Shown: positions 1-9,485 of the stretch, one piece after another
Numbering within the stretch: the stretch's first letter is position 1
Layout of the letters: every line of letters begins with the position of its first letter
Origin: Candidatus Dadabacteria bacterium
GTDB taxonomy: Bacteria; Desulfobacterota_D; UBA1144; Nemesobacterales; UBA2774
Assembly (NCBI GenBank): GCA_020027805.1
Contig: JAHKKQ010000010.1
Location: 1 to 34,558, forward strand
DNA length: 34,558 nt
Direction of reading: 5' to 3'
Notes under the pieces: model-generated
Told to the model about the DNA's origin: nothing
Database searches by the model: none
The model's input: the letters and a program-made list of their open reading frames with translations, nothing else
Made by a program: the position numbers and the translations under genes

Positions 1-72
1 AAGATTTGAGCTTAAACACAAGATTTTTAGCAAATTATGTAATGTCTTTTCATAAACCACACTACGTGTGTG

Positions 73-96
73 CTTCTTTTCATCAAGGAAAAGAAG
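73..96. repeat. Hairpin repeat CTTCTTTTC-N6-GAAAAGAAG, copy 1
   Basis: cttcttttcatcaaggaaaagaag: perfect 9-bp inverted arms, 6-nt loop; also at 10354 and 13119. Confidence 0.8.
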
Positions 97-120
97 GATA
101 AAAAAATAGTCTTTCACCTT

Positions 121-162
121 ATGAATAATAAATACTATTACGTTTATATACTGACCAATAGA
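121..162 (+). pseudogene. Possible remnant of a small GIY-YIG endonuclease (N-terminal about 14 aa only)
   Basis: Translation MNNKYYYVYILTN resembles the canonical N-terminus of small GIY-YIG nucleases (YYVYILTN..GTLYIG); the similarity stops after LTN and no GTLYIG follows in any nearby frame. Confidence 0.35.
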
Positions 163-268
163 GTCATCTGCACGCCGGTGCATGTTAGTGCGCTCTTGCG
201 ACCCTTCCCTGTCTCCAGGACTACTGTTTTTTACTTTCCCCGCGTGACTGCATATATTAATTAACATC

Positions 269-811
269 TTGAGGACTTCTCTCTATATTCTGCTTTTTAT
301 GACCGTGATTCTCGCCGGCGAAGCGGCCTTCGCGGTGGGGAAGGAAACGCTCGTCGATATAACGGGCGTCGCCGTCGTTGTGGACGAGGTGCCGCCGACG
401 GCAAGGGAGGACGGGCTCAGTGAAGCCGGCATAAAGGCGCTCGTCGAGGACAGGCTCGCGAGGTCGAACATCGCGGTGCTCGAAGACCGCGAATGGTTCA
501 GCGTATTCGGGGGCTCCTACATGCTCGTAAAGGTGATAGCGTCGAAGGCCGTGAGCGGGGACAGGTACGCGGTCTACATAGACATGGAGCTCTATCAGAC
601 GGTCGTTCTGATGGGGAAAAGGCTCGGGCAGAATATCAACACGGCCGCGGCCACGTGGTCTATAGGAAAGCTCCTGTCCTGCAGCTCCGCCGATATAAAG
701 GACTGCGTCCTAGGCACGGTCTCCGAGCTCACGGGACTCTTTATCAAGGACTACGTAGAGGTGAACACGCTTAAGTGGAAGCAGGAACAGGAGAGGCTTC
801 AGAAGAAGTGA
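269..811 (+). CDS. Hypothetical exported protein
   Basis: 180 aa ORF, TTG start, hydrophobic N-terminal signal-like segment (LYILLFMTVILAGEAAFA); codon usage like neighbours. Confidence 0.65.
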   Translation: MRTSLYILLFMTVILAGEAAFAVGKETLVDITGVAVVVDEVPPTAREDGLSEAGIKALVEDRLARSNIAVLEDREWFSVFGGSYMLVKVIASKAVSGDRYAVYIDMELYQTVVLMGKRLGQNINTAAATWSIGKLLSCSSADIKDCVLGTVSELTGLFIKDYVEVNTLKWKQEQERLQKK

Positions 812-847
812 GCACGCGGCGCCCGGAACGACGGGCTATGCGGCCGG

Positions 848-2107
848 TCATTTGTTTCGTGAAGCGAAGTCGAGCGCGCTTCCGATCTCCATCTCTTCCT
901 CCGTGCTCGCGGCCATATTTCTCACCTTCACGACTCCCCGGTTAAGCTCGTCTTCGCCGATAATAAACGTAAGTCCGGCCCCCGACTTGTCGGCGCGCTT
1001 CAGCTGGCTCTTCAAGCTCTTCTGCCCGTAATCGGTCTCGGCCGAGACTCCCCTGCCCCTGAGCTCCGAGGTGAGCGAGAACGCCTTCTTCCGCGCCTCT
1101 TCGCCCATGTGGGCTATAAACACCCTTATTTCCTTTCCGAACCCCCCGGGGAAGGCCATTTGGTGGAGTAGTATGAGCCTCTCCATCCCCACCGCGAACC
1201 CGACGGCGGGCGTGTGCGGTCCTCCCAGCTCCTCGACGAGCCCGTCGTAGCGCCCTCCGGCGGCCACGGCGTTCTGCGATCCGAGCTCTTCGGTAGTTAT
1301 CTCGAATACCGTTCTGGTGTAATAGTCGAGCCCCCTCACTATCCCTGGGTTCAGGACGTAGGGGACGCCCACCGAGTCGAGGCTCTCCCTCACATCGGCC
1401 AGGTGACGGCTGCAGTCCCCGCAGAGGCTGTCTATCATCCTGGGGGCGTGCGCCGCTATTTCGCTACACCCCTTTACCTTGCAGTCGAGTATCCGGAGCG
1501 GGTTCGTCCCGAGCCTCCTCCGGCAGTCCTCGCACAGGCGCTCCTTTTCAGGGGTGAAGAAGGCGATGAGCATCTCCTTGTACTGCGGGCGGCAGTTGCC
1601 GTCTCCGAGGGAGGAGAGCTCGAGCTTCAAGTATTTCGTTATCCCTATACCTTCCAAGAGCTTCCAGACCATGGCAATGAGCTCCGCGTCGGAAGGGGGC
1701 TCCTCCGGCCCCAGCAGCTCGGCCCCTATCTGGTAAAACCCCCTGAAGCGGCCTTTCTGGGGCCTTTCGTGCCTGAACATCATGCCCGTGTAGTAGAGCT
1801 TCGTGACCGGGGATTTGGCCCACATCGAGTTCTCGATGTACGCCCTCACCACCCCGGCCGTGCCTTCGGGGCGGAGCGTGAGCGACGAGCCGTCCCTGTC
1901 GGTGAAGGTGTACATCTCCTTCTCGACTATGTCGGTCGTCGTGCCGAGGCTCCGGGCGAATATCTCGGTGAATTCGAGGACCGGCATCCGGAGCTCGGAG
2001 AATCCGTGGAGCTCGAAGACGGACTTCGCTTTCTCCTCTATATGGTGCCACCTCTTGATTTCCTCGGGCAGGACGTCGTGGAACCCTCTTATAGATCTCG
2101 TTTCCAT
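848..2107 (-). CDS. hisS: Histidine--tRNA ligase
   Basis: METRSIRGFHDVLPEE..., LRPEGTAGVVRAYIE, GMMFRHERPQKGRFRGFYQIGAE, RGLDYYTRTVFEI, AAGGRYDGLVEELGG. Start trimmed from the ORF track (2332) to the ATG at 2107. Confidence 0.97.
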   Translation of the reverse strand: METRSIRGFHDVLPEEIKRWHHIEEKAKSVFELHGFSELRMPVLEFTEIFARSLGTTTDIVEKEMYTFTDRDGSSLTLRPEGTAGVVRAYIENSMWAKSPVTKLYYTGMMFRHERPQKGRFRGFYQIGAELLGPEEPPSDAELIAMVWKLLEGIGITKYLKLELSSLGDGNCRPQYKEMLIAFFTPEKERLCEDCRRRLGTNPLRILDCKVKGCSEIAAHAPRMIDSLCGDCSRHLADVRESLDSVGVPYVLNPGIVRGLDYYTRTVFEITTEELGSQNAVAAGGRYDGLVEELGGPHTPAVGFAVGMERLILLHQMAFPGGFGKEIRVFIAHMGEEARKKAFSLTSELRGRGVSAETDYGQKSLKSQLKRADKSGAGLTFIIGEDELNRGVVKVRNMAASTEEEMEIGSALDFASRNK

Positions 2108-2319
2108 TCTGCTCCCTTTTGATTGACTGTATGTTCCCCGCGTCGTCCGGGACGGCCGGGCACTCGCGCCCCCGTCAGCCGCGGGTTTATTATATCCAAC
2201 GCCCGGGGCTATTTCTAATAAGCCCGTGAAACCGGGGAAGCGGCCGGCCGGATTCGTCAACGCGCTAATATCATCATATAATAATGGCTGAAGCCGACTG
2301 ACACGGTGCCGGGTCGAAC

Positions 2320-3462
2320 ATGCCGAACGCAACCCCCGAGAGGGTATTCTACATAGGAAGCCCCGAGATCTTCTCGAAGGGCGCGAGCGCCATACACATA
2401 ATGAAGATGTGCCAGGCGATGGGGAGGCTAGGCATAACCGCGACTCTCCTCATCCCGGCTTACCGTACGCCCGGGGAGATGTTCCAGTACTACGGAGTGG
2501 AATCTAATTTCAGGATCGTCTCGTTCCCTTACTCCGGCAACACGACCGTGAGGAACATAATGCACGGCGTCCGCGCCTCCGTCTACGCGGGGAAACGCAG
2601 GAAGCAGTTCGACCTGGCCGTCACCAGGAACATCGTGTTCGCCTCGATCGCGACTAACATACTCGGCGTGCCGACTGTCTACGACGCGCACCATCCGCTC
2701 GTGACCGGCGCGCGCGTGCTCTTCAACTCTTTCAAGCGCTCGGAGCGGCTCGTCCGGTTCTCGACCAATTCGCGCGGGCTGGGCGAGATATACCTTAGCG
2801 AAGGCCTCCCCCCCGAAAAGCTCGTCGTCGCCCACAACGGGGTGGACCTCGAGGGATACAGGTCGCTTCCCGACAAGTCGCGCGCCCGGGCCGACCTCGG
2901 CCTGCCTCCGGATAAGAAGATAGTCTGCTACTCGGGCAACATATACGAGGGCAGGGGTATAGAGCACCTGATAGAGATCGCCCCCGGCATGAGCGGCGTG
3001 CTCTTCCTCATAGTGGGCGGGCTCGAGTCGGACGTCCGGCGCTGCCGCGGTCTCGCCCATGAAAAGAGAGCGGAGAACATCAGGTTTACGAGCTACGTCC
3101 ACCACAATACCGTCCCCCTCTATCTCGCGGCTTCGGACGTCCTCGTCATGCCCTACACGTCGCGCATGACGATAAGGGGCGGGACCATGGCACGCGACTT
3201 CACTTCCCCGATAAAGCTCTTCGAGTACATGGCGTCCGGACGTCCTGTTGTAGCTACATCCATCCCGTCCGTCTCCGAGATACTCCGGGACGGGGTAAAC
3301 GCACTCCTCGTCCCTCCCGACAGCCCGGAGGCGATCGCCGCCGGCATAAAAAGGGCGCTCAATGACCCCGCGCTCGCGAAGGCCCTGTCCGAGAGGGCCT
3401 CCTCCGACGTCAGGGACTATACGTGGGAGGCGAGGGCGAAAAAATTACTTGGAATAGATTAG
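2320..3462 (+). CDS. Glycosyltransferase family 4 (GT-B fold)
   Basis: VVAHNGVDLEGY, KKIVCYSGNIYEGRGIEHLIE, SDVLVMPYTS..., SPIKLFEYMASGRPVVATSIPSVSEILRDGVNALLVPPDSPEAIA. Confidence 0.92.
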   Translation: MPNATPERVFYIGSPEIFSKGASAIHIMKMCQAMGRLGITATLLIPAYRTPGEMFQYYGVESNFRIVSFPYSGNTTVRNIMHGVRASVYAGKRRKQFDLAVTRNIVFASIATNILGVPTVYDAHHPLVTGARVLFNSFKRSERLVRFSTNSRGLGEIYLSEGLPPEKLVVAHNGVDLEGYRSLPDKSRARADLGLPPDKKIVCYSGNIYEGRGIEHLIEIAPGMSGVLFLIVGGLESDVRRCRGLAHEKRAENIRFTSYVHHNTVPLYLAASDVLVMPYTSRMTIRGGTMARDFTSPIKLFEYMASGRPVVATSIPSVSEILRDGVNALLVPPDSPEAIAAGIKRALNDPALAKALSERASSDVRDYTWEARAKKLLGID

Positions 3463-3557
3463 CTATTCAGGTTGTATAATTTTTAGGGTATTTTATCACT
3501 TCAATTTTAATCGATTCTCATCAGGATTGATTCTGGCAGCGTGACAAAGGAGAGAAG

Positions 3558-5069
3558 GTGAGGGTGGCGCACAGGTATCTCTTTATATTTTTGTCTCTGA
3601 TCGTCGGAGTCCAGGCGTCGGCCCGGGAGGACGTCCGCGTGGACGAGATGTTCGATTACGCATTCTCCGGGAACGCAGCCACGGGGCAGAAGCAGGACGA
3701 CGAGAAGGACGGGGAATTCGTCACGGGCGAGGAGGGGAAGGAGCGTCTCGGCGTGAACGCGTTCCTCCGCGACTCCGCCATAATGTACTCGGGCCTCTGG
3801 GCGGCCAGGTTTTTCTACGTAAGGAACAAGAACAGCAGGATATTCGATACGTCGTTATCCAAATGGTGGGACAACGTAACCACCGTGCCCGTCTGGGACG
3901 ACGGCGACTCGTTCTTTACCAACTGGGTGACGCACCCCACAATAGGCGCCGTGGAGTATCTGTTTTACAGGGCCATGGGGCACGGCTACCTCGTCTCGGC
4001 CCTGGGCGTGGTGCTGCAGAGCACGCTGTTCGAGTACACCGTCGAGGGCATGGTGGAGGCCCCCTCGCTCGTAGACCTCGTATCGACGCCACTGGTCGGC
4101 GTCCCGATGGGGTTTGCGCTCGAGAAATCCTCCGACTGGCTCGTCTCCACGAACTTCGTTCCGGCGAAGATACTCGGCCACATATTGAACCCCATGAGGA
4201 ACTTCATATACGAGAGGCAGGTCGGAATATATAACCCGTTCTCGAAGACGTTCTTTTCCGTGACCGGGCCGATAGTGTTCACTCCCAATAAGGACATTGC
4301 GATAGACCTCGCGTACCCGTTCTTCATCGAGCAGCCGCTGCCGATGGGCAGGTTCCGGGCGGACCTCGAGGTCGTCAACCTGAAGAAGGACCTGGGCGGG
4401 GAGTTCGTATTCTATTCGCTCCGGGCGGACGTGCCTTCGAAAAACGGGCTCTGGGGCATTTACGTGAAGATTTCGCAGTCGGGCGTGAACGGGGTCTTCG
4501 TTAACGGCGAGGAGGTGAGGGACGGGTTCGAGTTCGCGAACGTGCTCGCGGGAGGGAAGTTTCTCCTCTGGAAGTCCCACAACTCCGCGGTCTCGGGCGG
4601 CTTCGAGCTCCTGCTCCCTACCTCCTACAAGGACAACATCGACAGGCTTACGACGATCACCCTTTTCAGAAGAAACTACCCGGTAAATCTCCAGGGGGCG
4701 TGGACGCTCAGGCCTTATGTAACGGCTGCGGCGTGGGGCGGCATATTCAACGTACAGGCGATGGTGTCGGCGCCGACCGTGCTCAACGCGGGCGATCTCG
4801 AGGGGAATAGCGCCGAGTTCAACGTGGATTACTCGGCCGCGGCCGGGGTCAACTTCCCCGTGATCGCGTCCCCCGTACTCTTCGCCGAATTCAACGGGTA
4901 TTCGTTCCTCACCGCGGATACGTTCAAGAAGACGGACATGTTCGTGACCTCGGGAGTGAGGTTCGGGAGGAAATTCAGCCCCGGCTTCGCCGTGCAGTTC
5001 CCCGTTTACGGCGTGGACAAGGACGTCGACAGATACAGCTACATGTTCGACTTCCAGATAAGGTTCTGA
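3558..5069 (+). CDS. DUF3943-like outer-membrane-associated protein (paralogue 1)
   Basis: Signal-like N-terminus; WWDNVTTVPVWDDGDSFFTNWVTHPTIGAVEYLFYRAMGH; C-terminus ends in F (FDFQIRF), outer-membrane-like. Close paralogue of the next gene. GTG start. Confidence 0.75.
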   Translation: MRVAHRYLFIFLSLIVGVQASAREDVRVDEMFDYAFSGNAATGQKQDDEKDGEFVTGEEGKERLGVNAFLRDSAIMYSGLWAARFFYVRNKNSRIFDTSLSKWWDNVTTVPVWDDGDSFFTNWVTHPTIGAVEYLFYRAMGHGYLVSALGVVLQSTLFEYTVEGMVEAPSLVDLVSTPLVGVPMGFALEKSSDWLVSTNFVPAKILGHILNPMRNFIYERQVGIYNPFSKTFFSVTGPIVFTPNKDIAIDLAYPFFIEQPLPMGRFRADLEVVNLKKDLGGEFVFYSLRADVPSKNGLWGIYVKISQSGVNGVFVNGEEVRDGFEFANVLAGGKFLLWKSHNSAVSGGFELLLPTSYKDNIDRLTTITLFRRNYPVNLQGAWTLRPYVTAAAWGGIFNVQAMVSAPTVLNAGDLEGNSAEFNVDYSAAAGVNFPVIASPVLFAEFNGYSFLTADTFKKTDMFVTSGVRFGRKFSPGFAVQFPVYGVDKDVDRYSYMFDFQIRF

Positions 5070-5373
5070 TTTTTCCCTCCTGCGATTTTATTACCCCTGT
5101 TATTTCGAGCGTATGCGAGAAATCTATTTTTTTTCTTTAATTCCCTCTCCCTTGTGTGGGAAACGATTCCTTCCAGCTCCTCCGCACCTGCAATACTCCC
5201 GTGAGTCCGCGGCGGGTCGCCGCCCGGACAAATTTAACGCTCCGCAATAATTCTTCTTTTATTTTCGGTCAATTATTGTTAAAATGTGTCAGGCACCCGA
5301 ACGGGCTCGATAATCGTACTGGCCGGAAAGAGCTGTTCGGGGTTTCCGCTACTTACCTTCTGGGAGGATCGGG

Positions 5374-6882
5374 TTGAGGGCGACAATTGTATGTACCGCT
5401 TTGCTCATGCTTTTTCAGCTCGTCCCCGCCTCGGCCGAGGATAATTCCTACATGTTCGCGGCCGGGGAATCCGCCGCGCCCCACGAACCGGACGACGTAG
5501 TATTGCCCGTAGAGCCGCCGCCGGACGGGAAGCCCGCTCCGAACCCCAGCCTCAGGCCCCCCGGTTTCAAGACCTATATGGAAGACACGGCGATCTGGTA
5601 CGGCGCGCAGTGGGCGGCAAGGCTCTGGTGGGTGAGGGACAAGAACCTGAAGATATTCGACGGCTCGTTCCACACCTTCTGGGACAACCTCACGAGCGAG
5701 CCCATATGGAACGACGGGGACGATTTCGTAGTCAACTGGGTGCTCCACCCGTTCTTCGGCATGCTCCACTACCAGTTCTACAGGGCGAGGGGGCACAGCG
5801 TGTGGGCGTCCGCCCTGGGCTCTGTCATACAGAGCACGCTCTTCGAATACGGGATCGAAGGCTGGGCCGTCAGGCCCTCGGGCATAGACCTCATAGTCAC
5901 GCCCGCACTCGGCGTCCCTCTCGGGTGGACGATGGAGCAGCTCTCCGACTGGCTCATCGAGCAGGACTCGAAGGCCGCGCACGTGGCCGCCTACGTCGCC
6001 AACCCCACGAGGATCTTCGTCAGGGACACGCACTTCGGTCTGATTAACCCGGTGACGGGCTCGTTCCAGTACCAGGGACAGTTCACGATATCGACGACCA
6101 AGGGCAAGTCGCTCGAGCTCGCGTACCCGCACTTCTTCGAGGGCCCCCTGCCTCTCGGCCGTATAGGGATCGACTTCGAGATCATCAAGCTCAAGGAGAG
6201 GCTCGGCGGGGAGTTCATACTATATCCGATGAGGTTCGAGTTCCCGTCCGAGAGCAATTACTGGGGCGTGTACATGGACATACCTTACGGCGGAACGAAC
6301 AACGTGAAGGACGGGGATACGGAGATAAGGGACGGGTTCGAGTTCGGCAACCTCATGGTCGGCGTGAAAACGCTCGCGGCGAAATCGAAAAACTTCGCGA
6401 TATCCGCGGGACTCGAAGCATATTTCCCGACCTCATTCACCGACGACCAGAACAGGCTCCAGCAGATAATAAAATACAGGAGGGACTTCCAGATGTACCT
6501 CTACAAGGCCGCGACCGTTTCGCCGTACCTCACGGCGGGGGCGTGGGAGGGGCCCTTCAGCATACAGGGCGCCCTGGGTACGGACTTCATATTCAACGCG
6601 GATCACTTCGAAGGGCAGGACTTCGAGTTCAGGATCAATTACCACGCGGCCGCGGGGCTAGACGTCCCCATGGTCGGCTCGCCCATAGTTTACTGCGAGT
6701 TCGACGGCTACTCGATTACGACATATGACGGCGCGGGAGGGGGCACGGACCTCTTCCTCACCCCGGGCATTAGGTTCGGTAAAAAGTACAGCCCCGGCTT
6801 CTCGGCCCAGCTCCCCGTTTACGGGCCTACGAAGGACATCGCCGACGCCGATTTCGTGTTCGACTTCCAGCTCCGGTTCTGA
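5374..6882 (+). CDS. DUF3943-like outer-membrane-associated protein (paralogue 2)
   Basis: FWDNLTSEPIWNDGDDFVVNWVLHPFFGMLHYQFYRARGHSVWASALGSVIQSTLFEYGIEG; ends FDFQLRF; colinear with 3558..5069. Confidence 0.75.
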   Translation: MRATIVCTALLMLFQLVPASAEDNSYMFAAGESAAPHEPDDVVLPVEPPPDGKPAPNPSLRPPGFKTYMEDTAIWYGAQWAARLWWVRDKNLKIFDGSFHTFWDNLTSEPIWNDGDDFVVNWVLHPFFGMLHYQFYRARGHSVWASALGSVIQSTLFEYGIEGWAVRPSGIDLIVTPALGVPLGWTMEQLSDWLIEQDSKAAHVAAYVANPTRIFVRDTHFGLINPVTGSFQYQGQFTISTTKGKSLELAYPHFFEGPLPLGRIGIDFEIIKLKERLGGEFILYPMRFEFPSESNYWGVYMDIPYGGTNNVKDGDTEIRDGFEFGNLMVGVKTLAAKSKNFAISAGLEAYFPTSFTDDQNRLQQIIKYRRDFQMYLYKAATVSPYLTAGAWEGPFSIQGALGTDFIFNADHFEGQDFEFRINYHAAAGLDVPMVGSPIVYCEFDGYSITTYDGAGGGTDLFLTPGIRFGKKYSPGFSAQLPVYGPTKDIADADFVFDFQLRF

Positions 6883-6929
6883 GGGTCTCATTTTTTCACT
6901 TTAGTCCCGGGTGAATCGCGGCTGCCTGC

Positions 6930-7706
6930 TCACAACCTGAAAAATAACGCATCCGCTTGCAGCGTACGCCCGTCCCTGGGATCGGTGAAGCCCCTGTGTA
7001 TTGACCAGAGTGTAAAGCCTTCGTCCTCGAGGCGCCGGATAATTTCGAGCCAGAGGCGCTGGCCGTCGTAGAGCGGCACCAGCGACAACTCGCAGAGCAC
7101 GCCGCTCATACGCGGGAGTATCGAGCCTGCCCCGTCGAGCACCTGCCATTCGTAACCCTGGGCATCGATTTTCAGGAAAGGTTTATGAGCTTTTTCCAAA
7201 TAGGGCGGCGCGGCCGTGTCCAGCCTGAACATGGGCGCCTTTTCGGCGCCGATATAAGCCGAGCCCGCCGATGCCGATACATGCGACTCCATCATCGGCA
7301 GTATGGAAGATGATACGGAGTTGCCGGCGATGTTAATCTCGACCTCGCCGTCGTACGCGCCGATCGCGCAGCGGGGATGCACTGTCCAGAGGGGGTCACG
7401 CCGAGCAGCTTTCTCCAGCCTCGCATGCGCGCTTGAAAGCGGCTCGAAACTGACCAGACGGCCTTTGTAGCCGAGCCAGAGAAGTTCCCGCGCGAACTGT
7501 CCCTCGTTCGCTCCGACATCCAGGATCAGATCGACCTCGAACCGGTCGATCCCTTTCAGCAGCAGGTTGCCAGCGTTCGATTCATGACCCAGCCTCTGGA
7601 TGTCGTAGCCGGCTAAATTGACCGCCCGCCGAATGACTTTTTGTATGTAACTCACGAAAGGCTCCACATCTTCGGTTTCGATCGGGCGGCTAACCTGCTG
7701 ATACAT
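6930..7706 (-). CDS. FkbM family methyltransferase
   Basis: LILDVGANEGQFARELLWLGYKGRLVSFEPL...; FLKIDAQGYEWQVLDGAGSILPRMSGVLCELSLVPLYDGQ. Confidence 0.92.
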   Translation of the reverse strand: MYQQVSRPIETEDVEPFVSYIQKVIRRAVNLAGYDIQRLGHESNAGNLLLKGIDRFEVDLILDVGANEGQFARELLWLGYKGRLVSFEPLSSAHARLEKAARRDPLWTVHPRCAIGAYDGEVEINIAGNSVSSSILPMMESHVSASAGSAYIGAEKAPMFRLDTAAPPYLEKAHKPFLKIDAQGYEWQVLDGAGSILPRMSGVLCELSLVPLYDGQRLWLEIIRRLEDEGFTLWSIHRGFTDPRDGRTLQADALFFRL

Positions 7707-7716
7707 TCCCCAAATT

Positions 7717-8130
7717 TCACATCACCTCGAGCGTGCCCTTCATCCCCTTCTTCAGATGGGAGCCGAGCAGGCCCTTCTTGCCGCAGTAGAACGGGAACTT
7801 GCCTGTCTTGAGCGGGGTGAACGTCACCGTAACGTCCTCGCCCGAGGGTATATCGACGTCCACGTTGAGTCCCGACGCCGGGTCGTCGATGGTGAAATTA
7901 TGGGGGACGAGGGACGTAACGCTCCTCAGTGTCAATTCGACGGGTTTCCCCCCCGCAACTTTTATGGTGTCGGGATCGAATGAATAGCTGTCGACGACGA
8001 TCTCTACTTTCTGGACGTCCGCCTGAGGGGAGGGCGGGCTTTCCTGGGTTTGCCCGGCGTCTGCCCCTGACGAGGCGTAAGCCGAAAAGAGGATTAATAA
8101 TGCGGGAAGGATTGAAGCTGTGAATTTCAT
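7717..8130 (-). CDS. Exported cupredoxin-domain protein
   Basis: Signal peptide; VPHNFTI...PFYCGKKGLLGSHLKKGMKGTLEV with His/Cys/His/Met type-1 copper ligand pattern. Confidence 0.88.
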   Translation of the reverse strand: MKFTASILPALLILFSAYASSGADAGQTQESPPSPQADVQKVEIVVDSYSFDPDTIKVAGGKPVELTLRSVTSLVPHNFTIDDPASGLNVDVDIPSGEDVTVTFTPLKTGKFPFYCGKKGLLGSHLKKGMKGTLEVM

Positions 8131-8194
8131 CTGTAACCTCCTTTGCCCCGCGGCTCCCTGGTAAGGGGGGGTGCGGCCCTTGACGGAGCCGGGC

Positions 8195-8476
8195 TCACTC
8201 CGACTGGATGGAGACGTAGTTCTGCACGTCCTGGTCGTAGGCGGTTTTTTCGCCCTGGCATTTCGTCTGGTCGCCTGCGCTTGCGTTCATGCACTGGTCG
8301 AGTGCGCTCCTCGATTTCTCGACCGCCTGCCGCGCCTCGTTGAGCGACTGCTTCTTCTTGGATTCAGTCATCGGGTTGTCTATGGCGACGTCCTTCCCTG
8401 TCTTCAGTGTGCTGCAGCAGACCGCAGGGAGGATCGAGATGACGGTCAGCGATATGAGGAGAATGCGGCGGATCAC
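8195..8476 (-). CDS. Small putative lipoprotein
   Basis: GTG start at 8476 within the longer ORF; VIRRILLISLTVISILPAVCCSTLK (lipobox-like) then a charged helical region with two Cys. Confidence 0.6.
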   Translation of the reverse strand: MIRRILLISLTVISILPAVCCSTLKTGKDVAIDNPMTESKKKQSLNEARQAVEKSRSALDQCMNASAGDQTKCQGEKTAYDQDVQNYVSIQSE

Positions 8477-8705
8477 TTTATTACCCCCGGGGATATTTGT
8501 TCGACACGAGCTGCGGTCGATTGCAACATTATAATCGATATTTGAGTGAACCGCTAATAAGGGGAACGGCGGATTATAGAACCAGCGGGGACACTCCGGG
8601 CGGAGAAATAAAATATTCCGGACAGGTGAATCTCTCACCCGCCCGGAATTCCATCATCGCCCTTTTAGGAGTTCGGATGCCGGATATGACTAACGTGTAA
8701 CCTTA

Positions 8706-9143
8706 TTAGGCGCTAAAGCGGTTGAAGTATTCACCGAAAAGCGAGAAAGCCTTTTCGATGTTTTCCTGCGCCATGGTGCGGGCGTCCTTCGCGAACTTCT
8801 CGGTCATGGTCTTCGCCGTCTGTATCTGCTCTTTGCGGAATGTGAGATAGCGGTCGAGATGCTCGGATACCTTCTTAGCGCTCCCGTCGTAAGGAAGGTC
8901 CTTTACGAACGGCAGGTCTTTCGGGAAATCCTTGTAGAACCCGCTGACGTTGGTCATGAATTCCTTTTCGAGGCCGAACATGTGTTCGGCCTGAGCGCCG
9001 AGCGCCTTAAGGTTCTGCTCGAAGAGCGAAAACGTAAACTCGAGGCCGTTCAAATAGTTCTCTTTTACGAGACCTGAAAACTCCTTTACCGGCTCTGTAA
9101 ATTCCTTTACTTTTGAAGCTGACTTCTTTGTAGTTTCGGACAT
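8706..9143 (-). CDS. Phasin-like protein
   Basis: 145 aa, helical, Lys/Glu/Phe-rich, VKENYLNGLEFTFSLFEQNLKALGAQAEHMFGLEKEF; good SD (aggaggt) upstream. Confidence 0.65.
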   Translation of the reverse strand: MSETTKKSASKVKEFTEPVKEFSGLVKENYLNGLEFTFSLFEQNLKALGAQAEHMFGLEKEFMTNVSGFYKDFPKDLPFVKDLPYDGSAKKVSEHLDRYLTFRKEQIQTAKTMTEKFAKDARTMAQENIEKAFSLFGEYFNRFSA

Positions 9144-9318
9144 GGCGAAACCTCCTGATATGATTTTCTAAGAACAATATAAACAGGAAACGGGCGTTGT
9201 CAAGGGTTTTTATTCGCAATTGCACAATTTGATATTCGTTGTAGAACAGGGTGTTACATATATTAACGCAGTGTTAAGAGACGCATATGCTAATAAAATG
9301 GCAAGTCTCGCCGTAGCC

Positions 9319-9420
9319 ACGGTCTGATTATTGTTAGCGGTTAAGACCGTCCCTCCACCCGGAAGCTCCGGGGGCATGCCCGACACCGGACGAGCGCAAA
9401 GAGACCGGCTCCGGGAGGTG
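9319..9420. other. Intergenic region with high secondary-structure potential
   Basis: ACGGTCT/AGACCGT stem (9319-9325/9344-9350), CCCGG-AAGCT-CCGGG hairpin (9358-9372), CCTCC/GGAGG closing pair (9352-9356/9414-9418). Confidence 0.35.
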
Positions 9421-9485
9421 CGGCTAACTTTTAGGTTAGAATGTTGTTTTAAGTGATAATGCCGCCCGGTCGCGGATAGTTCGGA

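Noticed and set aside
1214-2122. Long ORFs antisense to hisS, and similar large antisense ORFs opposite DUF3943, sigma, VWA, NuoF, hydrolase and NDH genes
   Set aside because: They are Arg/Gly/Pro/His/Glu-rich shadow frames without recognisable motifs, expected from GC-rich codon bias; the sense strand carries clear families.
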